DNA from: Treponema sp.
GTDB lineage: Bacteria > Spirochaetota > Spirochaetia > Treponematales > Breznakiellaceae
DNA length: 5,824 nucleotides
Direction of reading: 5' to 3'
NCBI GenBank assembly: GCA_009780595.1
Contig: WQZT01000108.1
Location: 1 to 5,824 of the forward strand
The notes under the pieces were generated by a model. The model was not told the origin of the DNA. It ran no database searches and saw nothing but the letters and a program-made list of their open reading frames with translations. Of the stretch, positions 1-5,741 are shown in pieces (position 1 is the first letter of the stretch; each line of letters begins with the position of its first letter). The translations under genes and the position numbers were made by a program.

Positions 1-1
1 A

Positions 2-46
2 GCGATTTTAGTTGTTGAAACTGCCGAGTTAGTCCGCGCCGCGTAG
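2..46 (+). CDS. 3' end of an unidentified upstream gene (partial)
   Basis: Only one plus-strand frame is open from the window edge; it reads AILVVETAELVRAA and ends at TAG (44-46). The other two plus frames hit stops by position 18. The residues look like a normal protein tail (hydrophobic strand then a short helix). The stop lies 17 bases before a GTG and 35 before the ATG of the next gene, which fits an operon. Fourteen codons are too few to identify a family, and a chance open frame is possible. Confidence 0.3.
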   Translation, partial: AILVVETAELVRAA

Positions 47-50
47 TTGA

Positions 51-66
51 AAAGGCGAGAGAAGTG
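51..66 (+). promoter_or_regulatory. Shine-Dalgarno-like site for an alternative GTG start of deoA
   Basis: AAAGGCGAGA (51-60) resembles the anti-16S sequence. Its AGG core is 8 bases before GTG 64-66 but 26 before ATG 82. It therefore supports the longer GTG start, while homology supports ATG 82. No purine-rich run occurs between 66 and 81. Confidence 0.4.
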
Positions 67-81
67 TTCTATTATAATGCT

Positions 82-1386
82 ATGCGAGCGGTTGACATAG
101 TGGCAAAAAAGCGGGACGGCGGCGAGCTTTCCCGCGAAGAAATCGCCTTCCTTATTTCAGGGTACGTTGCGGGGGAAATTCCCGACTACCAGGTTTCTGC
201 GTGGGCGATGGCGGTTTTTTTCCGAGGGATGACGGCGGGGGAAACTGCAGCTCTTACTCAGGCGATGCTCCAATCGGGGAAAACTATCGCCCTTTCGGAT
301 ATTCCCGGCCCGTTTGTTGACAAACACTCAACCGGCGGCGTGGGCGACAAGACGAGCCTTATCCTTGCGCCGCTTGCCGCCTCGCTGGGCATCAAAGTTC
401 CGATGATGTCAGGGCGCGCGCTGGGGCACACCGGCGGCACGCTCGACAAACTGGAAGCCATTTCCGGCTATCGCACTGCCCTTTCCGCTGATGAATTCCG
501 CAAGATTATCCGCCGCGACGGTTTTGCGATGACGGGGCAAACTGCCGAAATTGTCCCCGCCGACAGGCTACTGTACGCCCTGCGGGATGTTACTGCCACG
601 GTGGAGTCAATCCCCCTTATCACGGCGAGTATTCTTTCCAAGAAGGCGGCTGAAGGGGCGCAAGCTCTCGTGCTGGATGTTAAATACGGCTCAGGTGCGT
701 TTATGAAGGAAACTGCTAAAGCCGAAGCGCTTGCGCGGTCGCTTGTGGATACAGGCTCTGCGCTGGGGTTGAAAGTTACGGCGCTGCTTACGGATATGGA
801 TGAGCCGCTGGGCGCTATGGTCGGTAATTTTCTTGAAGTTGAAGAATGTCTTGACTGCCTTGAAGGGCGCGGTCCGAAGGATTTAATGGATGTAACGCTG
901 GAATTGGCAGCGCGTATGGTTGTGCTTGGAGGCAAAGCGGCGAACGCGGCGGAAGGGCGGCGTATGTGCGAATCAGCTCTTGCAAGCGGGAAGCCGCGCG
1001 AGCTTTTCTTGCGAAATGTGCAAAGTCAGGGCGGCGATCCGGCGGCGCTTGAAGCGGCGCGGGGTGTGTACCGATCGCCAGTGTGCGCGGAGTTACGCGC
1101 CGCGCAGGGCGGCTACATTGCCCGGATCAGCGCGCAGGATGTCGGGCAAGCGGCGGTGCGGCTGGGCGTGGGGCGCAACCGCACGGAGGATCCCGTGTGC
1201 CCAACCGCCGGAGTGCAGTTTCACCGCAGGCGCGGCGATGCCGTACAACCTGGCGATGCGCTCATGACGGTCTGGGCTGCGGATCAAGCGGGGCTCGATT
1301 CCGCCCTCCCCCAACTGGAGCGGGCTGTGGAATATTCCGCCGCCCCTCCCCCGCCCCGCTCACTTATATATAAGGAAGTTATTTGA
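82..1386 (+). CDS. deoA: Pyrimidine-nucleoside / thymidine phosphorylase
   Basis: Cytosolic salvage enzyme that splits thymidine or uridine with phosphate into the base and (deoxy)ribose-1-phosphate. Numbered from ATG 82 (434 aa, normal family length), it has the phosphate-binding KHSTGGVGDKTS (81-92), the family signature SGRALGHTGGTLDKLE (110-125), and YALRD with R168, S183 and K187 at the spacing of the E. coli DeoA pyrimidine-binding triad R171/S186/K190. The C-terminal domain contains the usual GDxVxxGDxL turn (385-394). Start choice is ambiguous: MRAVDIVAKKRDG matches the Bacillus Pdp N-terminus, favouring ATG 82, but the only Shine-Dalgarno-like run (AAAGGCGAGA, 51-60) is spaced for GTG 64, which would add six residues (440 aa). 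The tail carries four consecutive prolines before a short end. The stop TGA abuts the recJ ATG. Sequence alone does not separate DeoA (thymidine-preferring) from Pdp (broad) specificity. Confidence 0.94.
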   Translation: MRAVDIVAKKRDGGELSREEIAFLISGYVAGEIPDYQVSAWAMAVFFRGMTAGETAALTQAMLQSGKTIALSDIPGPFVDKHSTGGVGDKTSLILAPLAASLGIKVPMMSGRALGHTGGTLDKLEAISGYRTALSADEFRKIIRRDGFAMTGQTAEIVPADRLLYALRDVTATVESIPLITASILSKKAAEGAQALVLDVKYGSGAFMKETAKAEALARSLVDTGSALGLKVTALLTDMDEPLGAMVGNFLEVEECLDCLEGRGPKDLMDVTLELAARMVVLGGKAANAAEGRRMCESALASGKPRELFLRNVQSQGGDPAALEAARGVYRSPVCAELRAAQGGYIARISAQDVGQAAVRLGVGRNRTEDPVCPTAGVQFHRRRGDAVQPGDALMTVWAADQAGLDSALPQLERAVEYSAAPPPPRSLIYKEVI

Positions 1387-3513
1387 ATGAAATGGGAGAA
1401 AAGCGATATTTCGCCTGAACAGGTGAAAAATCTTTCATCAAAATACGGGTGCGATCTTTTGACAGCATCCATACTCGTGCGCCGCCACCTTGTTTCAGGG
1501 AGCGACATCCGCTACTTTCTGGAGGACGATCCGCGCCACTTGCTGAACCCCTTTGAGCTTCCGGGTGCAGAGGACGCGGTGGAGCGTATTCTTGCGGCGA
1601 AGGAAGAGGGCGAAAAAATCCTGGTATTCGGCGACCGCGATGTTGACGGTGTTAGCGGCGCGGCACTTTTGACGGGATTTTTCGATTCTATCGAGATGGA
1701 CGTTACAACCCGCCTTCCGCAGGGGGATGAGCCGTACGGTCTTTCGATTAAAGCTATCGATGAGTTCGCGGCGGCTGACGGCACACTCATCATCACTGCC
1801 GACTGCGGCATTTCCAGCACGGCGGAAGTGCTGTACGCCGCCGAGCTTGGCATTGATGTAATCATCACCGATCACCACAACCCGCAGGAAGAAGTTCCAA
1901 AAGCGCTGGCTATCGTAAACCCAAAACTTGCAGGTTCAAAGTATCCTAACAAGGATTTGGCGGGGTGCGCGGTGGCGTACAAACTCGTGTCCGCCCTGCG
2001 CTTTGCGCTGAAGAGCGAAATCTACGGGCAAGAGATGTGCCTTCTGAACACGCGCCCGCTAAACGACTCGTGGGTTGTCGAGATTGCAAAACTGCGAAAC
2101 CTTGTCGTGGTGGCAACGCTCACCGAGACGATTGTTCCCGGCGCGGTCGGCATTGGGCAAACGCGGCTTCCCGCTTTTCTGGAAGGGCAGCAGATTCTGG
2201 CGTGGGATGCAACGCTGCAAAAGCGCACGCTGGCAAAGATTTTCGGCAACGGCGTGGAAATCAATATGATGGATATTTCCGGCGAAATCGGCAAGGAAAT
2301 TCCTTCGATTGCCGGAAAGAGCCTTGTGCGTATCAAAGAGCTTTCGCGTATCGCGCGGTATCAAGACGCGGATGTCAGCGAGCTGGATGTGTTTGTATAC
2401 CTGTTTTCGTTCTTTGTGAAACAGCGGGCGAAACTGTTCGGCGAGGATGACGCGCAAGACCTGCAACTCGTGTGTATCGGAACCATCGCGGACATCATGC
2501 CGCTGTTGGGCGAAAACCGCATCATCGTAAAACGCGGCTTGCGCTCGCTGATGGAAAAGCCGCGGCCGGGGCTGTCGGATTTGCTTTTCAAGCTTGACCT
2601 TGCGGGTAAGAAAATCGGGGCATCGGATGTCTCGTGGAATGTGTGTCCGGTTATCAACGCCGCCGGGCGAATGGGAAATCCCCGCAAGGCGATTGATATG
2701 CTGATGGAAAAAGACCCCCGTAAGCGGGACATTCTCGCCGGGGATCTTATAAAAATGAACGAGGAGCGCAAAAAAATCGGGGAGGATTCGTGGGCAATCG
2801 CCGAGCCGTGCGCGGCGGCGAATATGGAAGCTTTCCAGAATAAGCTTGCGGTGGCGTACAGCAGTAGCATTCCGCGCGGGGTAACGGGAATTATGGCAAA
2901 CCGCCTGACAAGCCGCTTCAAAGTGCCGTCGTTGGTGGCGTTTGTCGGGGAAACGACAACCGTTGCCTCCCTGCGCTCGGCGCGCGGGTACAATCTTCGC
3001 CTATTGCTGGAGCCTTTGGACGACCTTTTTATCGATTGGGGCGGGCATAACTTTGCCGCCGGGTTCAGCATCCTCAATGAAAACTGGGAGCCGCTTCTGG
3101 CGCGGCTGAAGGATGCCGCCGCAAACATTGACTTTGATAACGCCCGGGATGAGGAAACGCTGACTGTTGATGCGGAACTGCCCCTGTCGTATCTGGGGCC
3201 GGATATTTTCACGCTCGTGGATCGGTTTGAGCCGTACGGCGAAGGGAACAGCGCGTTGACGTTTGTGGCGAAGGATATGCGGATTACCGATATTAGCTTG
3301 ATGGGAAAACCTGATGCCAAGCACGTCAAACTCAACCTTGATACGGGCAAGCACAAGTGGCCGGCGGTGTACTGGCAAGCGGCGGAAAAGGTCAAGCGGG
3401 ATTTTGATTTGGGGGATCAGGTTGATCTGGTTTTCAAAGTTACCCGCAACCGTTTCAAAGGCCACGAATCGCCGCAGTTGATCGTTGATGATTTGAGAAG
3501 GAGCAATGCGTGA
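1387..3513 (+). CDS. recJ: Single-stranded-DNA-specific exonuclease RecJ, with a large insertion
   Basis: Cytosolic 5'-3' ssDNA exonuclease of the DHH family, used in recombination and mismatch or base-excision repair. Motif I is FGDRDVDG (81-88; acids D83, D85, D87, with R where Y is usual), motif II ADCGIS (D139), motif III TDHH (161-164) and motif IV IGTIADIMPL (D369). INAAGR (423-428) follows, then the DHHA1 motif GGHNFAAGF (552-560) and a C-terminal OB-fold region (about 590-708) with FEPYGEGN. At 708 aa it is about 130 aa longer than E. coli RecJ (577). The extra length lies between the DHH motif and motif IV: 206 residues from H163 to D369, against about 60 in Thermus RecJ. This insertion is listed separately. 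The start ATG 1387 directly follows the deoA TGA, with AAGGAAG (1372-1378) 8 bases upstream. The stop overlaps the next gene. All catalytic ligands are present, so an active nuclease is expected. Confidence 0.95.
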   Translation: MKWEKSDISPEQVKNLSSKYGCDLLTASILVRRHLVSGSDIRYFLEDDPRHLLNPFELPGAEDAVERILAAKEEGEKILVFGDRDVDGVSGAALLTGFFDSIEMDVTTRLPQGDEPYGLSIKAIDEFAAADGTLIITADCGISSTAEVLYAAELGIDVIITDHHNPQEEVPKALAIVNPKLAGSKYPNKDLAGCAVAYKLVSALRFALKSEIYGQEMCLLNTRPLNDSWVVEIAKLRNLVVVATLTETIVPGAVGIGQTRLPAFLEGQQILAWDATLQKRTLAKIFGNGVEINMMDISGEIGKEIPSIAGKSLVRIKELSRIARYQDADVSELDVFVYLFSFFVKQRAKLFGEDDAQDLQLVCIGTIADIMPLLGENRIIVKRGLRSLMEKPRPGLSDLLFKLDLAGKKIGASDVSWNVCPVINAAGRMGNPRKAIDMLMEKDPRKRDILAGDLIKMNEERKKIGEDSWAIAEPCAAANMEAFQNKLAVAYSSSIPRGVTGIMANRLTSRFKVPSLVAFVGETTTVASLRSARGYNLRLLLEPLDDLFIDWGGHNFAAGFSILNENWEPLLARLKDAAANIDFDNARDEETLTVDAELPLSYLGPDIFTLVDRFEPYGEGNSALTFVAKDMRITDISLMGKPDAKHVKLNLDTGKHKWPAVYWQAAEKVKRDFDLGDQVDLVFKVTRNRFKGHESPQLIVDDLRRSNA
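2020..2436 (+). other. Domain inserted in RecJ, resembling a degenerate DnaQ-like (DEDD) exonuclease fold
   Basis: RecJ residues about 212-350 are absent from canonical RecJ. By eye they follow the order of an RNase H/DEDDh exonuclease. A first strand MCLLNTR sits where DxE is expected. Next come VVEIAKLRN and VVVATLTETIVPG, like the IIEIGAVKV...F...VNPG strands, then LPAFLEGQQILAWDATLQ, like a GHNxxFD helix. MMDI, KSLVRIKELSRIARY and DADVSELDVFVYL follow, the last like HxAxxD. Expected catalytic residues are mostly replaced: D to N221, E to R223, FD to L277/Q278 and H to D329; only D334 remains. If the fold is right, the domain is probably catalytically dead and may serve in binding. This is an inference from pattern matching without an alignment program. 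Confidence 0.55.
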
Positions 3514-4556
3514 AAACGCGCGCGGTGTTGCTTTGTCTGGCGGTGGGGGCGGCGGTTTTTTTCGGCTGCACCTCCAGAACGCCGGTCATTGCTGATGTGG
3601 CTCGTGCGGCTGATGCTGCTACCGTTGAGGATGCCCGCTTTGCCGTAATTCCCGCAAGCGCCTACCCGGGTTATCCGGTAACGGTGGCATTTAGCTATGA
3701 CAGCAAACGTTTGGCAACGGGTCAGGCGAATGCGGCAGCCGTGGCAGATGCCCTTCACAAGAAGAACCTCCGCGCGGTACTGGTGAGCGCTGAAGGGCGG
3801 CGCTTGACACAGGCGGCGTTTTTTGCCCTGACCTTGCCGGAAGAAAACGGACAGGCAGTCAAAGCGGCGGTTATGGCAATTCCTTCCCTGTCCCCGATTG
3901 GTGAAGCCGCTATCAACATCGAGTCTGATGCGGGCATCATTCAATCGTTTCCGTTTACAATTTATAACCGCACGTTTGATGCGGAAACTATCCAGCTTGA
4001 TCAGGCAAATACCGACCTTCGCACCACCTCCGACCCGAAAAGGACTGCCGAATCGCAGCACATTTGGGCGGTTTTTAACCGCACGGGAACAGACGTTTAC
4101 TCGTGGGACAGATTTGTCCGCCCGGTAACGTCAACCCGCCGCACCAGCCCGTTCGGCTCGCGCCGCATTTTTCAGTATGCAACCGGAGCGCGTGATACGA
4201 CAGTTCACAACGGGCTGGATTTCGGCGTGCCGGTGGGAACTGATGTGATGGCGTGCGCGCGGGGCAGGGTTGTTGTTGCCCGCTCGCGAATTATCACTGG
4301 AATGAGCGTGGTAATTGAACATTTGCCGGGGCTGTATTCGGTGTACTACCACTTGGACACAATCGACGTGCGCGAAGGCGATCTTGTCGAAGTGGGAAAG
4401 ATTGTGGGAAAGTCAGGCGTTACCGGGCTTGTTACCGGCCCGCACCTCCACTGGGAAATCCGCGTGTCAGGTGAGAGTGCCGATCCGGATGCTTTTTTAA
4501 GCCGCCCTGTCCTTGACAAAAACGAGATTTTAAGTCATCTTAGAAGTGGTTCGTAA
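3510..4556 (+). CDS. M23 family (LytM-type) metallopeptidase, predicted lipoprotein
   Basis: Likely an envelope peptidoglycan endopeptidase or a divisome/LytM regulator. The N-terminus (MKTRAVLLCLAVGAAVFFGC) is a lipoprotein signal peptide with C20 as the lipidated residue; FFG before Cys is a relaxed lipobox of the kind accepted in spirochaetes. Residues about 40-155 look like a beta-rich, Ig-like domain (PGYPVTVAFSY near its start). The M23 domain spans about 205-330, with HNGLD (H233, D237), YYHLD (H281) and GPHLHWE (H312, H314). The zinc ligands (H233, D237, H314) and catalytic histidines are all present, so it should be active. The GTG start overlaps the recJ stop as GTGA, and GAGAAGGAG (3495-3503) gives a well-spaced ribosome binding site, so translation is probably coupled to recJ. 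The precise substrate cannot be told from sequence. Confidence 0.94.
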   Translation: MKTRAVLLCLAVGAAVFFGCTSRTPVIADVARAADAATVEDARFAVIPASAYPGYPVTVAFSYDSKRLATGQANAAAVADALHKKNLRAVLVSAEGRRLTQAAFFALTLPEENGQAVKAAVMAIPSLSPIGEAAINIESDAGIIQSFPFTIYNRTFDAETIQLDQANTDLRTTSDPKRTAESQHIWAVFNRTGTDVYSWDRFVRPVTSTRRTSPFGSRRIFQYATGARDTTVHNGLDFGVPVGTDVMACARGRVVVARSRIITGMSVVIEHLPGLYSVYYHLDTIDVREGDLVEVGKIVGKSGVTGLVTGPHLHWEIRVSGESADPDAFLSRPVLDKNEILSHLRSGS

Positions 4557-4607
4557 AGCCTTTTGTTAAAAGGTTGGCGGGCGAAACCACGGGTTTCTAC
4601 CCAGCCC
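4557..4607 (+). promoter_or_regulatory. Structured leader upstream of rpsU: tandem and competing hairpins
   Basis: Directly after the M23 stop, CCTTTT-GTT-AAAAGG (4559-4573) can form a tight hairpin, extended by A4557-T4575 and a G-U pair. GAAACC-ACG-GGTTTC (4583-4597) forms a second one. GGTTGG (4572-4577) can instead pair with CCAGCC (4601-4606, one G-U), enclosing the second hairpin and breaking the first. No T-tract follows, so these are not intrinsic terminators. Their role (processing, stability or control of S21) is inferred only. Confidence 0.4.
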
Positions 4608-4611
4608 CATT

Positions 4612-4640
4612 ATCCCCCAAAAAAGGAGGTGATTCATTTG
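4612..4640 (+). promoter_or_regulatory. Extended Shine-Dalgarno of rpsU, possibly masked by a hairpin
   Basis: AAAGGAGGTGAT (4622-4633) is a near-complete complement of the 16S rRNA 3' tail. It is followed, at 8 bases from GGAGG, by TTG 4638-4640, and it fixes that TTG as the rpsU start. ATCCCCC (4612-4618) can pair with GGAGGTGAT (4625-4633) across a six-A loop, seven pairs with single-base bulges at A4627 and T4630, which would hide the site. The strength of the site contrasts with the weak start codon. Confidence 0.6.
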
Positions 4641-4841
4641 GCTCATATCATCGTGGATGATAACGAGATGCTGGAAAAAGCTATTAAGCGTTTCAAGCGG
4701 CTTGTAGAGAAAGAAGGCATTATTCGTGAATTCAAAAAACGCGAATACTTTGAAAAGCCCTCCACAATCCTTAATCGGAAGAAAAAGGCAATCGCACGAA
4801 AATTGATGAAAAAGTCCCGCAAGGGCAGAAACGAGTACTGA
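4638..4841 (+). CDS. rpsU: 30S ribosomal protein S21 (bS21)
   Basis: Small basic subunit protein located near the 16S 3' end (the anti-Shine-Dalgarno region), used in translation initiation. The 67-residue product begins [19 protein letters not shown], followed by the family core ([24 protein letters not shown], 24 residues, positions 19-42) and a Lys/Arg-rich C-terminal helix ([14 protein letters not shown]). The TTG start is chosen because it sits 8 bases after the GGAGG core and gives the family N-terminus MAH; the upstream in-frame extension to 4563 is not S21-like and would read through the leader hairpins. In many bacteria rpsU precedes dnaG and rpoD; here it lies between two lipoprotein genes. 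The 3' end overlaps the reading frame that encodes the next gene's signal peptide. Confidence 0.95.
   Translation: MAHIIVDDNEMLEKAIKRFKRLVEKEGIIREFKKREYFEKPSTILNRKKKAIARKLMKKSRKGRNEY
4806..4814 (+). other. Nested ATG plus AAAAAG slip site, possible entry into the downstream lipoprotein frame
   Basis: Inside rpsU, ATG AAA AAG (4806-4814) is in the S21 frame. A -1 shift after AAG continues as GTC CCG CAA..., giving [10 protein letters not shown] followed by the lipoprotein signal peptide. The heptamer is G AAA AAG rather than the classical A AAA AAG, and no strong start signal precedes this ATG (AAGG at 4785-4788 is 17 bases away). It is listed because no canonical start exists for the next gene. 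Confidence 0.22.
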
Positions 4842-5701
4842 TTCTCTTTGTAATCGGGGGGCTTTTGCTTGCAGGATGCGGGACACTTTCTCCCGTTTCC
4901 ATGGAGAGGGAAAGCGCCCCGGACAGGGTGGGTTTTGAAGATTTCTCACCCAACTGGCAAATGTTCGCTCCGGATGTTCTTCCGGGGCTTTTTTTTACCT
5001 CAGGAAGAACCGATTCCCCCCGCCTTGAGTTTTGGGCTTTACGGATAGACTTGACGGAGCTTTCGCTTGAGTTCGTTGTCAACAGCGCAACGCGAAGCAC
5101 CAAGGTCAGCTCGTTTGTCCGCGATTACGCCCTGCTTGCGGGGATCAACACCGTTCCCTTCTACCCGGTTTCTTCACGGGATGGGGAAGCACGCACCAGC
5201 ACAGGCGTTGTCGTGTCCGCCGGGCTTGTCCTTTCCCCGCCCGCGCACAACTACGACGCCCTTGTGTTTTTTCGTGACGGGCGTGCGCGCATTATCCCCC
5301 AGAGCAAACTTGCCGACCTGAGCGCGGTGAAAACCGCCATTGGCGGCTTTCGCATTATCCTGAATGACAGTGAACTTCCGCCCAGGCTTTCGCCCTCCCC
5401 CACCGCGCCCCGACACCCCCGCAGCGCCGCCGGACTTTCGGCGGATGGCCGCACCCTGTACCTGCTGGTGATAGACGGGCGAAGGCGGGCAAGCATCGGC
5501 GCGACCGAGGCAGAAACCGGCCTTATCTTGCAAAAACTTGGCGCGGCATCGGGGCTGAACTTTGACGGCGGCGGCTCTACCGCGATGGCGCTGCGTTTCC
5601 CCGACGGCAGGGTCAGAACTGTAAACACCCCAATCCACAGCGGCATCCCCGGCAGAGAACGCGCGGTGGCGGCCTGCCTTGGTTTGAGGGCTGTGGAGTA
5701 G
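4838..5701 (+). CDS. Phosphodiester glycosidase (NAGPA-family) domain lipoprotein, start codon uncertain
   Basis: Predicted envelope lipoprotein of the family named for the mammalian mannose-6-phosphate uncovering enzyme (NAGPA); bacterial members are linked to cleaving sugar phosphodiesters in polymers, but the substrate here is unknown. The domain shows [10 protein letters not shown] early, [20 protein letters not shown] (the RNPRTAIG-like motif), VIDGR, and [14 protein letters not shown] near the end, all typical. The signal peptide reads [17 protein letters not shown], with lipobox LAGC, but this frame has no ATG, GTG or TTG between an in-frame TAA (4772-4774) and TTG 4865, which leaves only four residues before the Cys. 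The start given is CTG 4838, which would overlap the rpsU stop as CTGA, like the GTGA at recJ. ATT 4802, ATT 4841 or a frameshift from ATG 4806 are alternatives. An intrinsic terminator lies inside the coding sequence. The domain call is firm, the start is not. Confidence 0.88.
   Translation: MILFVIGGLLLAGCGTLSPVSMERESAPDRVGFEDFSPNWQMFAPDVLPGLFFTSGRTDSPRLEFWALRIDLTELSLEFVVNSATRSTKVSSFVRDYALLAGINTVPFYPVSSRDGEARTSTGVVVSAGLVLSPPAHNYDALVFFRDGRARIIPQSKLADLSAVKTAIGGFRIILNDSELPPRLSPSPTAPRHPRSAAGLSADGRTLYLLVIDGRRRASIGATEAETGLILQKLGAASGLNFDGGGSTAMALRFPDGRVRTVNTPIHSGIPGRERAVAACLGLRAVE
4967..4996 (+). terminator. Intrinsic (Rho-independent) terminator inside the lipoprotein gene, downstream of rpsU
   Basis: GCTCCGGA (4967-4974), loop TGTTCT, then TCCGGGGC (4981-4988) form an 8-bp GC-rich stem with one G-T pair, followed at once by eight T (4989-4996). 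This is a textbook plus-strand terminator about 125 bases after the rpsU stop. It also encodes residues [10 protein letters not shown] of the lipoprotein, so it lies within an open frame. Ribosomes translating the lipoprotein would cover the hairpin, so termination should occur mainly when that frame is not translated. In vivo function is inferred. Confidence 0.62.
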
Positions 5702-5713
5702 GCATAAATATTT

Positions 5714-5741
5714 TTGAAACTTAAAAAACACCCGTTATAAT
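5714..5741 (+). promoter_or_regulatory. Candidate sigma-70 promoter after the lipoprotein gene
   Basis: TTGAAA (5714-5719), a 16-base spacer and a perfect TATAAT (5736-5741) lie in an AT-rich gap just after the stop of the lipoprotein gene. A start near 5748 would be expected. Downstream, the frame through GTG 5763 reads MEFKPAGGFFPQVLQGK and stays open to the window edge, but it has no good ribosome binding site. ATG 5755 opens another frame of unlikely composition. CCCGC (5775-5779) can pair with GCGGG (5817-5821), so a structured leader is also possible. It conflicts with the minus-strand coding reading of the same bases. Confidence 0.4.

Noticed and set aside
73..78. Perfect TATAAT just before deoA ATG 82
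   Set aside because: A start from this -10 would lie at about 85, after the ATG, and the nearest TTGAAA (47-52) is 20 bases away. It is better explained as coding or spacer sequence.
2361..3395. 344-codon open frame on the minus strand inside recJ
   Set aside because: Serine- and arginine-rich low-information product exactly opposite conserved RecJ motifs; a shadow of recJ codon bias.
4513..4518. Perfect TTGACA near the end of the M23 gene as a -35 for rpsU
   Set aside because: No acceptable -10 at 16-18 bases (TCATCT and neighbours match poorly), so a promoter is not supported.
4559..4573. CCTTTT-GTT-AAAAGG as terminator of the M23 gene
   Set aside because: The stem is AT-rich and no T-tract follows; it does not qualify as an intrinsic terminator.
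4563..4637. 25-residue N-terminal extension of S21 from an upstream TTG
   Set aside because: It reads through the leader hairpins and the Shine-Dalgarno, and is unlike any S21 N-terminus; TTG 4638 gives the family start.
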